A DNA stretch of 64,000 bases from Dryomyza anilis (Eukaryota > Arthropoda > Insecta > Diptera > Dryomyzidae). The notes beneath the pieces are model-generated. The model was not told the origin of the DNA, ran no database searches, and worked only from the letters and a program-made list of their open reading frames with translations. Where the stretch lies: contig OX638130.1 in NCBI GenBank assembly GCA_951804985.1, forward strand, positions 34,590,202-34,654,201, written 5' to 3'. Below are positions 1 to 11,248 of this stretch, piece after piece. Both the position numbers and the translations under genes were made by a program. Positions within the stretch are counted from its first letter, which is position 1. The number at the start of each line of letters is the position of its first letter.

Positions 1-2250
1 CTGCAACCTTGCTAAATGTTTTTCATATCGTCCGTCAATTACAGAAATCAAAGACAAAACCTCCGTGGTGGATTATAAACATTTCAGAAGTAGAAACACA
101 CTTTCCAGGCTTTCAGACTACCCCAAACACTATGTGGGAGGTTATATACCCTGAGACACAGGACGCTATACCAGACATTTTTAGTAGAATTAAACTCATT
201 TCAACCGTATAAATCGCCACGACCTGACGTAATATTCCCTCCAATGTTCCAGAACACCATGGGAATAATTATGCCATAGCTGGTTAATATTTTCGAAGCA
301 TGTTTTAGACTGAAAGTTGTTCCTAAGTCATGGAGCGAAGCAAGAGTAGTGTTCATACCGACAGGTAAAAAGAGTAGTCATGTTAAAGCGAAATACTATA
401 GGCCGATCAATCTAACAATCAATCTATTAAAAACTGTGGAAAGGATCATATATTCATACATTAGAGAGAAGATACCAACAAACTTTCTCTCTGCCTCTCA
501 ACACGCATACCAGGAAGGGAATCCGTAGAAATGGCCTTACATTCGGTAGTGGAAGCCTTAGAAACGTCACTTTATTTCAAAGAATATGAACTAGCTGCTT
601 TCTTAGATATAAAATAGGCGTTTAACAACATAACGAAAAATGCGATAATATCGGCGATCAGGAGAGCCCAAGTCAATTCTCACCTATGAAGTTGGATTGA
701 CCAAATGCTCAGTGGTCGTATCATTATAGCAAATTGGGGACATACAAAAACTAAAAAAAATTGCGTCTAGCGGTACCCCACAAGGAGGAGTTATGTCCCC
801 CTTGTTATGGATCGTGGCAGTAGACACTATTTTAGACACCCTACACAGTAAACGCATCAAAACAGTGGTGTACGCTGATGATCTAGTTATTGTAGTAATG
901 GGAAAATTCTTAGATGCAATGACTGATATACTTGAGAGCGCCCTGAAAGTCGTAAGCTAGTGGACTTCTAGCAAAAGTGCACAACATAAATCCACAAAAG
1001 ACAGAAACAGTTCTTTTTACCAGGAAATTTAAGGTTTTTGTAACAAGAGACATAATAAAAAATGACCCTACAATACAACTATCTAAACCGGACAAGTTTT
1101 TAGGGATTATTCTCGATAGTACACTAACCTGGAGACCAAGTGTAGAATATCGCATAAAAAAGGCGTATAATGCCTAATATGCGAGTAAGAAAATGTTCAG
1201 TAGAACGTGTGGTTTAGAACCTAAAATGACCTACTGGATCTACACTTCTATAGTAAGACCTATCTTACTTTATCGTGTGTTGGTCTGGTGGAGACCTCTA
1301 GACATAATGGCCACAACTAAGAAGCTGGGAAAACTCCAACGGCTTATGTGTGTGGGCATAACTGGAACACTCAGAACTACATCAACAGAGTCACTAAATG
1401 TGATACTACATCTGATGCCAATAGATATCTTTGCAAACGGAGTGGCGTACAATACGGGACTCAGGCTCAAAGAATCCAATTGCTTCAAGTATCGATCTTT
1501 TGGGCATATTATCATAGAAAATATAACAAATATTTCTACAGATTACATTGCCCCAAAATCACGATTCGATAGGTAATTTTCTATAAAATTTCCATCAAGA
1601 AAATACTGGTCATCACGAACAAATGACCCGTTAAATACACTCAACATCTATACAGACGGATCTAAACAATTCGACGGGGTTGGTGCGGGTTTCTTCATCC
1701 AAAACTCAAACACCAGCAAATCATTCTAACTACCTAAAGAATGTAGCTGAGGTAGTAGCAATTAGCCAAACCGCTTACTGTCTCACGGGGTATGCTTCTG
1801 GAAAAAAATAAACTTGTATGTAGACAGTCAAGCAACAAAGCTTTAAAAAAACAACACCACAAACTCTAACATAGTAAAAAAATGCTTTCAGGTACTGCAA
1901 CTACTATGTGTAAATAATGTAGTTCAGTTGTTCTGGGTACCAGGACACTGCAATATAGAAGGAAATGAGAAGGTAGACAAACTTGCTATACATGGTGTTA
2001 AGCTCAATCCTGAACACCTCCAAGTAGCTGCACTAATTCAACTATTTTACTCTAAACAGAAAAAAAGGTCCTATCATGGACTTACAGTACTCACAACAAA
2101 ATAACCAAGCTATTCTATTCTAGGTATGCAACCTACTTCTGGGAACTTCTGGGACACTGTCTCTGGGTAAACTGGGTAAATTAAAACATTTCGCATTGCA
2201 GACGGGAATATTTGATCTCGATAAAAATTATAATGAACGATCTTTAATCT
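1..2250 (+). pseudogene. Degenerate LOA-like LINE ORF2 (reverse transcriptase + RNase H), truncated by the window edge
   Basis: Relic of a non-LTR retrotransposon polyprotein. Reading across frames, the fingers/palm of a LINE reverse transcriptase are visible at about 200-960: a KSP..D..FP block near 210-240, a YRPI block near 400, an F-L-D-I stretch near 600, TPQGG near 775-790, and the catalytic YADD near 872. Thumb-type sequence lies at 1193-1576 and an RNase H start (YTDGS) near 1650, with the RNase H WVPGHCNIEGNE-type block near 1937. At least ten stops or frame changes break it. The layout matches the better-preserved LOA-type element at 16451-21494, so I assign it to the same broad group. 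The endonuclease and ORF1 would lie outside the window. Confidence 0.8.
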
Positions 2251-2691
2251 TCGCATAAACAGAGAGTAACACTACGTAACACTAAGTAGTAACACTATGG
2301 ACCAAGTTGGTCCATAGAGGCATCCGCCGCCACCATAACCTAACCTTACACGTATTCCTCTTTTGTATGTACCCAGTCTGCCACGTCTGGAGCACTTCGA
2401 CACTTCGAAGGATTCTTGAACTAACTTCGATAAAAATAGTTCAATCTCGTTGCTATCGCAACTAATTTTTTAAATTTCTCGTTTTCTATTCTATTATTAG
2501 TTTGGTGCTACAGTCCTGTATAGAAGTTCGGCCGAGCTCTCTCACCATTTGAGATGTGCGTGTTATATTTGTACTCAAATTGATTGGAGGGACCTACAGT
2601 TTATTGCCGAATTCGAACGGCGGGTGAGAGCTTTTCATAGGCAATGTTTTACTCTCGTAGGTTTGCCATTTTCTGCCGAGAGGTAGCGACG

Positions 2692-4143
2692 CACGGTGAA
2701 CAAAATAATGAAATTTTTAAAGAAAACGCAATTTTTTTATTTTTAAATTTTCAAAATTTTTTTTTACTGTTACATACATAACAGACCCACTAAGAATAAT
2801 CTGTAACCATTTTTCTTATAACATTGACAGATTAAGAGATATGAGCCTTCAAAGTTAGGGAAAAAATGGCATTCCATACAAAAATATATGGAAATACATA
2901 TTGGAACATAACTAAAACATCCTTGCATATCCTCTCAAATCCTTAAAATTGTATTTAGGCTTTTACAAAATACACATTCTAAAAAAAAAGTAGCTTCCGG
3001 TTTGCTCCGGTTTACAAGAAAATTGTTGTGAAATACTACCATTTTCGTTAGAAATTTACTTATTTGATTTAAAGAATTTAGTGTAATAATTTTATATCAA
3101 TTAAACCTGCAGATATCCGTCACACGCGCCAACTTTTTTCTAATCACAATTAATGTGGTGAAAAATGAAAAAAAAATCATAGCGATATCTTCCCGGATTA
3201 CGAGAAATTACGTGTCAAAAATTTCCTTTTTTATTCTAATTTCATACATTTGTGCCTTTTTGTAAATTTATTCCATGGGCTGTAAGCGATATCCTCTGTT
3301 CGCATTATCTTTTCCCTAATCACCATTTTTTATACATTTGTTGCTCTTTTTGTAAATTTATACCAAGGACTGCAAGCGATATCCTTCATTCTCACTAACT
3401 TTTTTCTAATCACAATCAATGTGGTAAAAAATGAAAAATATATCATCCCGATATCGTTCCCGGATTAGGAGAAATTCACTTGGCAAAAATTACAATTTTT
3501 CATACATTTGTTCCTTTTTGAAAATTTATTCCAAGGACTGCAAGCGATATCCTTCGTTCGCACTAAATTTTTTCTAATCATAATCAATGTGATTAAAAAT
3601 CAAAAAATATGATCTTTCCCGGATTAGAAGAAATTACAAAAAAAACAGTTTTATTCTAATTTTTTTGTAAATTTATTTTAAGGACTGCAAACGATATCCT
3701 TCTTCGCACTAACTTTTTTTTAATCACAATCAATGTGGTAAAAAATATTACCCTGATATCGTTCCCGGTTTAGGAGAAATTACATGGCAAAAATTACCAT
3801 TTTCTAATTTCATACATATGTACCTTTTTTGTAAATTTATTTTAAGGACTGCAAACAATACCCTTCATTATCACAAACTTATTTCAGATCACTATCAATG
3901 TGGTCAAAAATAAAAAATAAATAATACCGATATCGGATCCAGATTTTAAAAAATCACATGACAAAAATTTCCCAAATACTCGAAGTTAAATTATTTTTAC
4001 ATAACTTTTGTGAATCAAAAGAAGTCATTTTGTATTGTACCCTGATATTTTTTTATTAAGTAAAAAAAAAATCAACGAAATCTACCGATTTGTTTTGAAG
4101 TTATATAATTTGGTTCAAAAAAAGTGCTTTTTTGTTCACCGTG
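2692..4143. mobile_element. Transib-like non-autonomous DNA transposon inserted in SINE copy A
   Basis: Perfect 14 bp terminal inverted repeats (CACGGTGAACAAAA) bound 1452 bp. The first seven bases resemble the recombination-signal heptamer typical of Transib ends. The flanks read CGACG (2687-2691) and CGTCG (4144-4148), which fits a 5 bp GC-rich CGNCG target duplication with one mismatch. Removing the insert and one CGNCG restores the SINE sequence seen in copies B and C. No transposase frame is present; the interior is AT-rich and holds a tandem repeat (about 3105-3960). Family assignment is from ends and target site only. Confidence 0.65.
3105..3960. repeat. Tandem repeat array inside the Transib-like element
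   Basis: A diverged unit of about 90-170 bp recurs with anchors near 3105, 3277, 3366, 3535, 3682 and 3846. Each carries a form of GGACTGCAAGCGATATCC, then CACTAACTTTTTTCTAATCAC, then GGATTAGGAGAAATTAC and a CATACATTTGTNCC block. The second unit is truncated. It explains most of the interior and encodes nothing. Confidence 0.8.
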
Positions 4144-4281
4144 CGTCGCATAGAAAAATGTTTTCTATGAAAAAGATGTTGGCAGTCTCTGGGAATCGAA
4201 CCGCGTACCTTTCGGCTCGTAATCGAATGCACCAGCGACTTTTCGCTCGTAGTCCAACGCACTAACCAGACGATCTACCGA

Positions 4282-5688
4282 CTAAAAAATAAAATTTAAT
4301 GACAAGATACGATATTTATACATTTTTCATAACGATATCGGAATATTTTTTTAAGTAATATAGAACAATAATTGCATAACATAAACAAATGCATAATATA
4401 GCAAATGTCTACAACAAATGCATAATATTACAAATGTCTATAACATGCACTGTAGAAAAATGTATTATTTTCCTTTGTAACAACAGTTATAAAAAAAGAC
4501 GAAATTTCGGGTTTATGGATGCATTTTATCTGCCTAAAAATAAAACTGACACCCAACTTTTGTCTAATATATTGTTGGCTCAAAAAATCTGTGCACTTAC
4601 TTACAGGTGCATGAGGATATTCGACCTCTAGATTTAATTTTTGTAATAAAGTTAAGGAAAATTTAATTATTTTCTTCTTTGGCAAAAAATGTTACAATAA
4701 CTTAGAAACATATATATGTTCTTTAATGGTTAATCTATCGATCTACATACTAAGATTTATATTTACTTTGATGCCTGTTATTGAAATGTTCACTCAAATC
4801 ATATGTCAACTTCAAACAAGTGAATTTTTGATATATTTATTCATTTTACTCAGGAGTTTCATGTGTTTTTGCACAATCTTTGTATTATTTCACATTTTAG
4901 TTAAGCAATAAACGATATCCTTAAAATTTTTTGAATACTTTCAAAAGTATTATTTTTTTAACAGGATACAATTTAAAGCATTTTTTGGGATTTTACTAGA
5001 ACGTGGTTATCTGGGTCCTATATTCAATCAAAACATAACAAAATATATTAAATATTTTACAAATTTGTTCAAATTAATCTCACTAATACAAAAGCAAACT
5101 TTCAATTCAGTAACTATATAAAAATATTTCAATTTTGTAACAATTTCGCTAGCACTACTACTATTTTGCACAGAAACATTCAAGACTCGCATACAAAAGT
5201 GAAGGTAATTTTTCAAAATGTGTTAAAAATATAGGAGAATTATACTTCATTTGAATCACCAATTTCCAAAATATGTAAATAATAAAAATACATTGTTGTT
5301 CTTATGCTACAAAGAGACCAAAAATGCAATAGCATTATTTAAAGGTGGCCACTACTATTTTTGGCACACAGGTGTACTTCAATTATTCAGGGAAATCATG
5401 AGGACCGTCGTAGCAAAAATCCGAATCTTCGCTACGAATACGAATTTTTAACTATCATGAGTTCCGTGCGGATAGGAATTCAGCGTTGCCAATAAAAAAA
5501 TGTAACTTCGAAAATTCGAAATCAACTGTTTATGTCCAATCAGTGAAAATTTACCAAAAAAAAAATTAACAATTAAAATCTTTTGTATTAAATGTGCAAC
5601 AAATTGTTAAAAATTCAATAATTTGAAGAAAATTATTGAATTTGTTTGCAAATATTGATGTAGGCGATTCATTTTATTGAATTGATAT
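4282..5688. other. AT-rich stretch without a recognisable gene
   Basis: Short open frames occur on both strands here, but none has a recognisable motif, biased codon use or supporting splice signals. Poly-A and poly-T runs dominate. I see no transposon termini. Confidence 0.5.
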
Positions 5689-6118
5689 GCCGGCCTATGG
5701 AAGAGTATCGGATCTTTGGCCAGCTCACATTTGCAATTCTCGGGCGATACAGACAAACGGCTATAGATACCGAACACTGCTGCAAGAGATTCTTCGGATT
5801 GCCGGCCATCGAGTAAAAATATGGGCAGAGAGAAATCTCAAAAAAGTGTGCTGATCAGCAGTGGGTTGGCTGGGCTGTTTGCCTCGGCCACCTCGTGCAA
5901 AACAAGCTGCAGCGCATGCTGAAAATGTGGCAGTGAGCGACACGATTGACTATCTCAGAGGCGTTGTAGCTCAGAATGGGCTTGATCAACTTGTGCTCGA
6001 GCAGACAAAAGAGCAGCGCGTTGCTAATGCAGTAAAACGTCACCACCTGCACGCCCCTGATCGCCACCTCATTGTCGACGAGTATCGCCAGGATAGAGTT
6101 GCAGCCGCGGGCTCTTAG
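5689..6118 (+). other. GC-richer island, possible coding relic of unknown identity
   Basis: This block stands out from AT-rich flanks. A 54-codon frame starts at 5689 and stops at 5851; a second, in another frame, runs 5861-6118 (85 codons) with a charged, Ala-rich composition. Open frames also exist antisense. I recognise no domain. If INTS2 is transcribed as inferred, this lies in its intron. It could be a transposon fragment or a decayed exon; the evidence does not decide. Confidence 0.25.
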
Positions 6119-6655
6119 TCTCATTCAACACTTTTTTCACACAAAGAATTACATTCCGACACAATAATGCATTCCTAGAAAAAGTGTCAAAATTCTGTAA
6201 AAAATCCGTTCCGACGGAACCTGTGATTCCATTTTTCCGAACTTCGAATTCGATCATTCATTGATAGATAAATCCGAATGAAAATATTCTCTTGGCCGGA
6301 GCACATGATTGCCCTGATTACATACAAGTGGCTCATAAAATATAATCCTATTTTTGAAATAACCTAAATTAGGAGTCCGAGCGGCTTTTTTTTGTAAAAT
6401 TTTTGTAAAAATGATGGGGTGACATTTTTTTTCGCTTGGGTCAGTAAAATGAACGTCTCCCCAGTTCCCAATGATTAGGAGAAAATTCAATACCTTCTCA
6501 CCCCATAAAGTTCTAATAACGCCAATGAATTATTGGAACATTTTTAAAATAAAGGTGGTCAATAAAACTTTAATATTTCTTTTCTAAGCAAATTGAATTA
6601 TATTTAAAGGGATGTAACGATATTATAATTTTCTCTCCCTTTATTATCTACTTAC
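6119..6655 (-). other. Presumed INTS2 intron sequence
   Basis: AT-rich sequence downstream of the INTS2 exon on the minus strand. No further INTS2-like coding sequence was found between here and position 1, so the first intron probably exceeds 6.6 kb, or the next exons lie outside the window. Confidence 0.55.
6650..6655 (-). other. Splice donor of the INTS2 first coding exon
   Basis: The minus strand reads GTAAGT directly after codon 272 (phase 0). Reading through the donor gives three more codons and then a stop, as expected for intron sequence. Confidence 0.8.
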
Positions 6656-7471
6656 TAAATCCTGCGGATACTTTAAGCTCAATTTCAGTATGAATGATGG
6701 TACTTTCAGAATTTCAACACAAATTGCACGAGTAGTTAATGCTTGACTTGGATTCATATTGCTAAGATCCATAAGGAGCGATAATTTGCTTTTCCCCTCT
6801 GTATTATCTTCATCACAATTCATAATTACATGAGTAACAACATCTTTATAGCAGTCGGGAAAATTTGCAACCAAAGCGCATATTATCCGCTGTCCGGTTT
6901 GTACATTTAGTAAAATATCTGTCAAATCTAGTATATTGAGCAATGACGGAAGCTCTGCCAAAGAAATGCAGAGTATATCTATGACTTCCTCCAAATATAT
7001 GCCATCATCAAAGACTTCAGAGTTGACAAAGCCTTTTGGATCAGATTTTATTTCAGAAATTTGCCACTGGATATTGAATATTTCCGACAGCACAACGTGT
7101 ACCTTTCGGGTAACATCTGCTCGCTCAAACCCTAAAGCAATTCCATTTTGTAGACCAAACTCTGCCGAATTTTTTTCCAAATTCATTGTTTTTTGACGCA
7201 TTTGTAATTCTTTTTTTAAATCCGTCTCCAGCTCATGATAGTTAACCTGTAGATAAGAGACTATGCTATTCACCACTTCTATTCCTATAAGTAATGCAAG
7301 GATTTGTTTGCGAGATTCCATTGAAGACTGTGTGTTGTCCAAAGGAGATAATAGACTCATTCTTACTAGTGATGGAAGTACAGGGCGAATCTCCATTTCG
7401 GAATAAGTAGATAATGATTGAATATGTAAGTTTTGTATTGCACAAAACACTCTTGCGGAAATCTCAGCCAT
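6656..7471 (-). CDS. IntS2: Integrator complex subunit 2, N-terminal coding exon
   Basis: This exon encodes the first 272 residues of INTS2, a scaffold subunit of the nuclear Integrator complex, which cleaves nascent snRNAs and attenuates paused Pol II transcripts. The assignment rests on family blocks I recognise in the usual order: LPSLVRMSLLSP (residues about 33-44), a conserved EVVNSIVSYL segment (about 65-74), a helical YLEEVIDILCISLAELPSLL stretch in the middle, and an MNPSQAL..R..CVE block near the end. The frame has no stops and the exon ends at a good GTAAGT donor in phase 0. The start is the first ATG of the frame. A nest of transposons begins within about 50 bp upstream of that ATG. 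INTS2 proteins exceed 1000 residues, so most of the gene is elsewhere. This is the only firm host gene in the window. Confidence 0.9.
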
Positions 7472-7687
7472 TTGACTTATATTTGCAATTACCTATTACT
7501 ACAAAATAGTGATAGGTAAATTAGTGATGGGTAAATCGATTTCGATTTAAGTCGTAAATCGATTTTGTGATTTTAAAATCGATTTTTTTCGTAGTTGATT
7601 TTACATGCTAAAAAATCGATCGAAATCGATTTTTCAGATGAAATAATCGATTTTAAAAATAAGAAATATACGAATTGGTACAAATTT

Positions 7688-7839
7688 TATTTTTATACCC
7701 TACACCTATGAGGTACAGGGTATATTAACTTTGTGCATATATTGTAACGCCCCTTAGGAGGCGTGTCCGGTATGGAAAAGTATATATATTCTTGATCAGC
7801 ATCACTACCCGAGTCCGTTTAGCCATGTCCGTCTGTCTA

Positions 7840-7870
<31 letters not shown>

Positions 7871-8428
7871 TGCTGTCCGAATACAGAAAATCTTGAGAAA
7901 TACTGATCAGAATACGATGAAATTTCGTCTCAATATATTTTAGCCAAAAGTAGGAACTGAGTTTGAAAATGAGCCAAATCGGTCAACGGACACGCCCACC
8001 TCCCATACAAGTCACTTTTATATAACTCTTTAGGAACTAATAACTCGAAAAGTATTCAAAATATAGTTATAAAATTTAAAACATATTGTTATAATTCACC
8101 TAAAAATATGTGGTCCAAAAATGGGCGTGATCCGCCCACTTTTTTTTTCATTATTTCCCGGGTTTTCATAGTGGAAGTTTGATCCGTAAATTATTAAAAT
8201 CAAATCTGTGAAATATTTGCCTTACAAAATATTAAATATAGGCGTGGTCCGCCCACTTTTTTTTTTAACATTTTTTTATTAGATATTTTATACTTTTATA
8301 TCAATTTTTTAAATTATATGAGACGTAAATTTCTGATATGTGAATAATATTATGAGGTATACAATTAAATATCTCACATTAAGGTGTAGGGTATTCCATA
8401 GTCGAGCCCGATCGACTATAACAGTCCG
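7688..8428 (+). mobile_element. mini-me-like dispersed repeat with a (GTCY)n tract
   Basis: Begins with TTTATACCCTACACC and ends near GGTGTAGGGTATTCC followed by a GTCGAGCCCGATCGAC palindrome. It contains a (GTCY)n run near 7828-7870, the hallmark of dipteran mini-me elements, and blocks such as CGGACACGCCCACCTCCCAT. Relatives lie at 15916-16450 plus 21495-21572 (opposite orientation) and, more diverged, at 36470-36900. It encodes no protein. Confidence 0.6.
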
Positions 8429-9029
8429 TCCCATATGACCGAACTTACCCATGTGACCTAACTTTCCCAACTCGTTATTTATTTTTTATTTATTATTTGT
8501 ATTTTATATCAGTATTATTCCCCAAGTCAAGTTCTATCTTATTTCAAAAAATTAGATAAAAACAAAAAAGTAGATCCCACGAAAGTGCTATCGTAATGTG
8601 GGAGCACCACTTCTTAATCAGGACAGATGATCATCATTTATAGCATAGCAATTCCAGACGTTGAATTTAAAAACTCATATTCACACAAAAAGCACTTAGA
8701 TGTGGACTCTTCATGTGAAGAAATCGATGATATAGATTTGATAGTAGAATAATTATATAACAACTCACAATCAATTAAAGTATGTTTAATATACAAAATA
8801 TTAAATAAATTTAATTTTTAATTCGATATTTCAGATCAAAATTTAATAAAACACAATCACTCTAAACAGATAATAAAATAAAGCGGACTTTAAAAATGTC
8901 GGCAGCTTATTTGACTATTATCTTTAAAGTCGACTTTATTTCGTTTATTGTTTAGACTTAATGTTGGGTTTTTTTAATAAGAGATTCCTCTCTAACATAA
9001 AACCGTTCATCGGGAAACTCTCTTGGGCT
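8429..9029. other. Interior of the outer hAT-like element, no gene
   Basis: AT-rich sequence with no coding frame or recognised motif apart from the foldback at 8861-8958. Confidence 0.5.
8861..8958. repeat. Foldback element, diverged copy
   Basis: Left arm TCTAAACAGATAATAAAATA and the right arm ending near 8957 are inverted and imperfectly paired. The right arm closely matches the arms of the foldback at 13681-13816 (shared AATAAACGAAATAAAGTCGA), so these are two copies of one family. Confidence 0.6.
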
Positions 9030-10122
9030 CAGTGATGCCAACTCAAGGGGAATTCCCCAATTTGTGGGGAATTTTAGTCTTAGTGGGTAATCGGGGAATG
9101 GTACACTTTTGGCGGGTATCTGTTATATTTGTAAGGAATATAGGTGCATATTCCAACTTTTGATCGAATTTCATATAAAACAAATGTTTTTACTTTTAGA
9201 TTCGATATCTTAGTACAATAAATAGTTTTTGAAATGAATTTACACAGCAAACTTTGACTTCAGCGCTTTCAATTCGTTTGGAAAATAATAAATTCAAAAT
9301 AGTTTGTTTAGAATTTTGCAGGTAAAATCGAATTCGATCGAAAACTGGAACATACCTCTATATTCCAATCATGTGAAAGATCATATTTTGGCTTCTAATA
9401 AGCTCAATCTTTAAATAGGATTTCTAGAGCTAGATAAATTCCTTTAACATTTTTTGAATGTATCTGATGTTATGTTTTTAAATATAGGATAAATTTTTAC
9501 TTAATGTAAGACCTGCAAATTTGACATGCCCCTTAATAGTTGAAAAAATATTGTTTTCCGTATTTTAAAGATTGCGATTATTGGGAATTTAAAATTTCTA
9601 AATTAAAAATATCAATGACGAAAATGATCAAAATTAAAAAAAAAACAATTGAAAATAATATATATTTACAACTGCACATTTTTTATACACATCTTTAAAT
9701 GGTTAAATTTAATATTCGAAATAGTTTGCTTCTATTCAAAAATATTTTTATCTTACCCATTTTCAGTAATATTTTAAACCAAGTTTAATATAATTAATTT
9801 GTTTAATATGATCCATTTTTTAAATCACATATATTTAAAATTTCATATTAACTGAGTACTAATTGTCTATCTATCTGTCGGTAAAGTTTAAAGAAAGTCG
9901 GACATTTTGATTTAGAACTATAGACTTTTGAAATATTTATGTAATCTAAGTTTAAACTTTCACTGAAAAACTGGACATTAATTATTATATATAGCAGAAC
10001 TTGGTAATAACAAATAATTTTTCTCAATTTATGACGGCTGATAAATGTCATTCGAAAATTAGAGAAATGAAGAAATAAAAAAACATATTAAATGAATAAC
10101 ATATTGCGTAGTATTTGTTTTA

Positions 10123-10877
10123 CGCCCAGGGAAAAAGTATATCGAAAATTATACTACGTTTCATATGTTTTTACTATGCACATTAACATTTTATAATTCG
10201 TTATTGTTTGTAGTAAAATTACTATGAATTGATATGATCATTAATGGTTCATAGTAAATTATGCGTCTTTCGTCATTTATAAAAGTTGTTCAATAGCGGC
10301 GTTCGACTACGGGTAAGATGTCACAAATTAAATTCAACTTTTAAATTTATTTGTCCAATATTATTTGGATAACAGTGTCAAGGACCCGCGAAGCTGAAAC
10401 TGGGCTGCTGACTGGAGTCGGAAGCATCCTACTGCACAATATTGTGCGCGAATGAGGCAGGCTGCGCACTGTGTTGAAGACGTTGGGATTGCGTGGCGGT
10501 TTATTTCATTTGACATTATCAACACTTATGTAAAATTTGCGATTAGTGTGAATATTTGATAATATAACTATTTGTTTTTGATTTAAAAACCGCAAATAAA
10601 TATAATAAATTGAAATGTTAATATTTCTATTCATTGGTTTACTGTAGTAAAAATGTTATTAAACATAGTATATTCATATGTAGAAGATAGTAAAAAAAAT
10701 CATTATTGTACATAGTAAATTAAAATGAAACAGTAAATTTATGATATTTGACAATTTGAAAAATTTACTATGAAAAAATAATGATGTTACTATAATTAAA
10801 TTTGACTTCATATCGTTAAGATATATAACGAATTTACTATGAATCATAACGGATTTACAATGTTTTTTCCCTGGGTG
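10123..10877. mobile_element. MITE with CCCAGGGAAAAA ends and TA flanks
   Basis: Ends read CGCCCAGGGAAAAA (10123-10136) and, on the minus strand from 10877, CACCCAGGGAAAAA, each flanked by TA. That suggests a Tc1/mariner-type target site. The interior repeats ATTTACTATGAA-like and CATAGTAAAT-like motifs in both orientations. No coding frame. Confidence 0.55.
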
Positions 10878-10931
10878 TATTAATTATTTTAATTTTTATT
10901 AAAAATATAGTGATAACACTATTTATTCTTA

Positions 10932-11248
10932 AATAATAATAATAATATAATAATAGTTTGGCGCTACAGTCCTGTTTAGAACTTCGGCCGAGCGCTCTCA
11001 CCATTTTGAGCTGTGCGTGTTATATTTGTACTTAAATTGGTGGGACTTACAGTTTATTGCCGAATCCGAACGGCGGGTGAGAGCTTTTCATAGGCAATGT
11101 TTTACTCTCGTAGGTTGCCATTTACTGCCGAGAGGTAGCGCGGTATAGAAAAATGTTTCTATGAAAATGTTGTTAGCCCCAGTCCAGGCTTGAACCGGGG
11201 ACCTTTCGGCTCGAAGTCCAACGCACTAACCACTGAGCTACCGCGGCT
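10932..11248 (-). mobile_element. tRNA-derived SINE, copy B (complete)
   Basis: The minus-strand head at 11170-11248 contains box A (TAGCTCAGTGGTTAG) and box B (GGTTCAAGCC), the internal Pol III promoter of a tRNA-derived SINE. A body of about 200 bp follows and then an (ATT)n tail. It is flanked by a 7 bp duplication, ATTCTTA, at 10925-10931 and 11249-11255. The tRNA-like part does not form a full tRNA gene. Confidence 0.9.

Larger units (their letters stand above)
2488..4281 (-). mobile_element. tRNA-derived SINE, copy A, split by the element at 2692-4143
   Basis: Reads 5' to 3' on the minus strand. The tRNA-like head (about 4165-4281) holds a box B-like GGTTCGA sequence and a diverged box A. 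The body at 2488-2691 matches copies B (10932-11248) and C (12381-12690), and the low-coordinate end is an ATT-rich tail. The head has a small internal duplication of the TTTCGGCTCG segment and is more diverged than in the other copies. The body and head are separated by 1452 bp of unrelated sequence with inverted termini. Confidence 0.8.

Noticed and set aside
11170..11248. tRNA gene on the minus strand
   Set aside because: Box A and box B are present, but the sequence runs into the SINE body, lacks a credible acceptor stem, and recurs in three copies with the same tail.
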